Positions 6,060 through 6,439 of a stretch of DNA of 6,439 bases are shown in pieces. A model generated the notes under the pieces. It searched no databases. It saw nothing but the letters and a program-made list of their open reading frames with translations, and was not told where the DNA came from. Origin of the DNA: Gammaproteobacteria bacterium. Lineage in GTDB: Bacteria > Pseudomonadota > Gammaproteobacteria > Steroidobacterales > Steroidobacteraceae. Numbering within the stretch: position 1 is the first letter of the stretch; every line of letters begins with the position of its first letter. The position numbers were made by a program, and so were the translations under genes. The stretch spans positions 1 to 6,439 of the forward strand of contig PMNQ01000034.1 of assembly GCA_003162555.1 (NCBI GenBank). Reading direction: 5' to 3'.

Positions 6060-6439
6060 TGCTTGTACTTGCGGCCGGATCCGCAGGGACAGGGCTCGTT
6101 GCGCCCGACCTTGCGATCGCCGCGCACGAACGGCGACGCTGACTCGAAACCGCCCGCCGCAGCGCCCGCCGCGCCCGCGGCACCGGCCGCACCGGCGCCC
6201 GCTCCAACGCCGCTGCCATCGGCCGCTCCAAGCTCGGGCACGGCGCCGGGCACCAGTGCTGTAGGCATCTCGGCGTGCTGCGCCTGGAGCGCGCGCATCA
6301 GGCGTTCGCGCCGCTCGGCCTCCTCGCGATCGATCTGGTCCTGCGTGCGTATCTCGACGCGCGCCAGCATCGCCGCGGCGTCGTACTTCACGCGGCCGAG
6401 CATCGCGGTGAACAGCTCGAAGGCCTCGCGCTTGTATTC
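6035..6439 (-). CDS. secA: Preprotein translocase ATPase SecA, C-terminal fragment
   Basis: SecA is the ATP-driven motor that pushes unfolded preproteins through SecYEG. Only the last 134 residues are inside the window; the frame is open at the right edge, and the usual protein is about 900 residues. It begins [20 protein letters not shown], the end of the helical scaffold/wing region. A charged helix follows (about 27-58). Then comes the flexible C-terminal linker, here strikingly Gly/Ala-rich (about 71-97). Last is [22 protein letters not shown], whose Cys117, Cys119, Cys128 and His129 (fragment numbering) form the zinc-binding SEC-C motif that contacts SecB and the ribosome. The stop TGA at 6035-6037 lies inside the mutT frame. 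The identification is certain; nothing suggests truncation at the 3' end. Confidence 0.97.
   Translation of the reverse strand, partial: EYKREAFELFTAMLGRVKYDAAAMLARVEIRTQDQIDREEAERRERLMRALQAQHAEMPTALVPGAVPELGAADGSGVGAGAGAAGAAGAAGAAAGGFESASPFVRGDRKVGRNEPCPCGSGRKYKQCHGALES
6149..6229 (-). repeat. Low-complexity Gly/Ala-coding stretch in the secA linker
   Basis: Minus-strand codons here give repeated Gly-Ala-Ala units (GAGAGAAGAAGAAGAAAGG) within the SecA C-terminal linker. The DNA consists of imperfect GCC/GGC-type repeats, likely expanded by replication slippage. Linkers at this place are variable in the family. Confidence 0.6.

Noticed and set aside
5821..6264. 147-codon plus-strand frame opposite mutT and secA
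   Set aside because: Ser/Arg/Pro-rich shadow composition; both minus-strand genes are certain.

Overview
The window is about 6.4 kb of GC-rich bacterial DNA, densely packed with genes. The order pilC-pilD-coaE-zapD-yacG, facing mutT-secA on the other strand, is the classic gammaproteobacterial neighbourhood where type IV pilus biogenesis meets cell division and Sec export. High GC, an alanine dehydrogenase and the sequence style suggest a GC-rich environmental gammaproteobacterium (an xanthomonad/nevskial/steroidobacter-like lineage is possible). The genus cannot be read from the sequence.

Left block, plus strand (2-3481): the C-terminal part of the pilus platform protein PilC, prepilin peptidase PilD, dephospho-CoA kinase CoaE, the FtsZ-ring protein ZapD and the small zinc protein YacG. 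The genes overlap or are spaced by a few bases and probably form one operon with translational coupling. The first ~90 bases are odd. They encode a Gfo/Idh/MocA-type oxidoreductase motif that runs in frame into PilC across a seven-residue stretch that fits both families. This is best explained as a chimeric join, most likely an assembly error, rather than a real protein.

Middle block (3488-5189): an Lrp/AsnC-family regulator on the minus strand, divergent from a complete NAD-dependent alanine dehydrogenase with all expected catalytic residues. A 124-base intergenic region between them carries spaced AT-rich boxes. This is a typical regulator-target pair. It sits exactly between yacG and mutT, which are convergent neighbours in E. 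coli, so it looks like a metabolic module inserted at that boundary.

Right block, minus strand (5226-6439): the 3' end of secA (with its SEC-C zinc motif and an unusually Gly/Ala-rich linker), mutT (8-oxo-dGTPase) overlapping the end of secA, and a short protein of unknown function 12 bases after mutT. They read as one operon, secA-mutT-unknown.

No RNA genes, CRISPR arrays, insertion sequences or phage genes were seen. There is no gene-free stretch over 300 bases. Most of the window is well-known housekeeping. The points worth a second look are the PilC chimera, a five-codon reading frame coupled to yacG, the lrp-ald insertion and the uncharacterised third gene of the secA-mutT operon.
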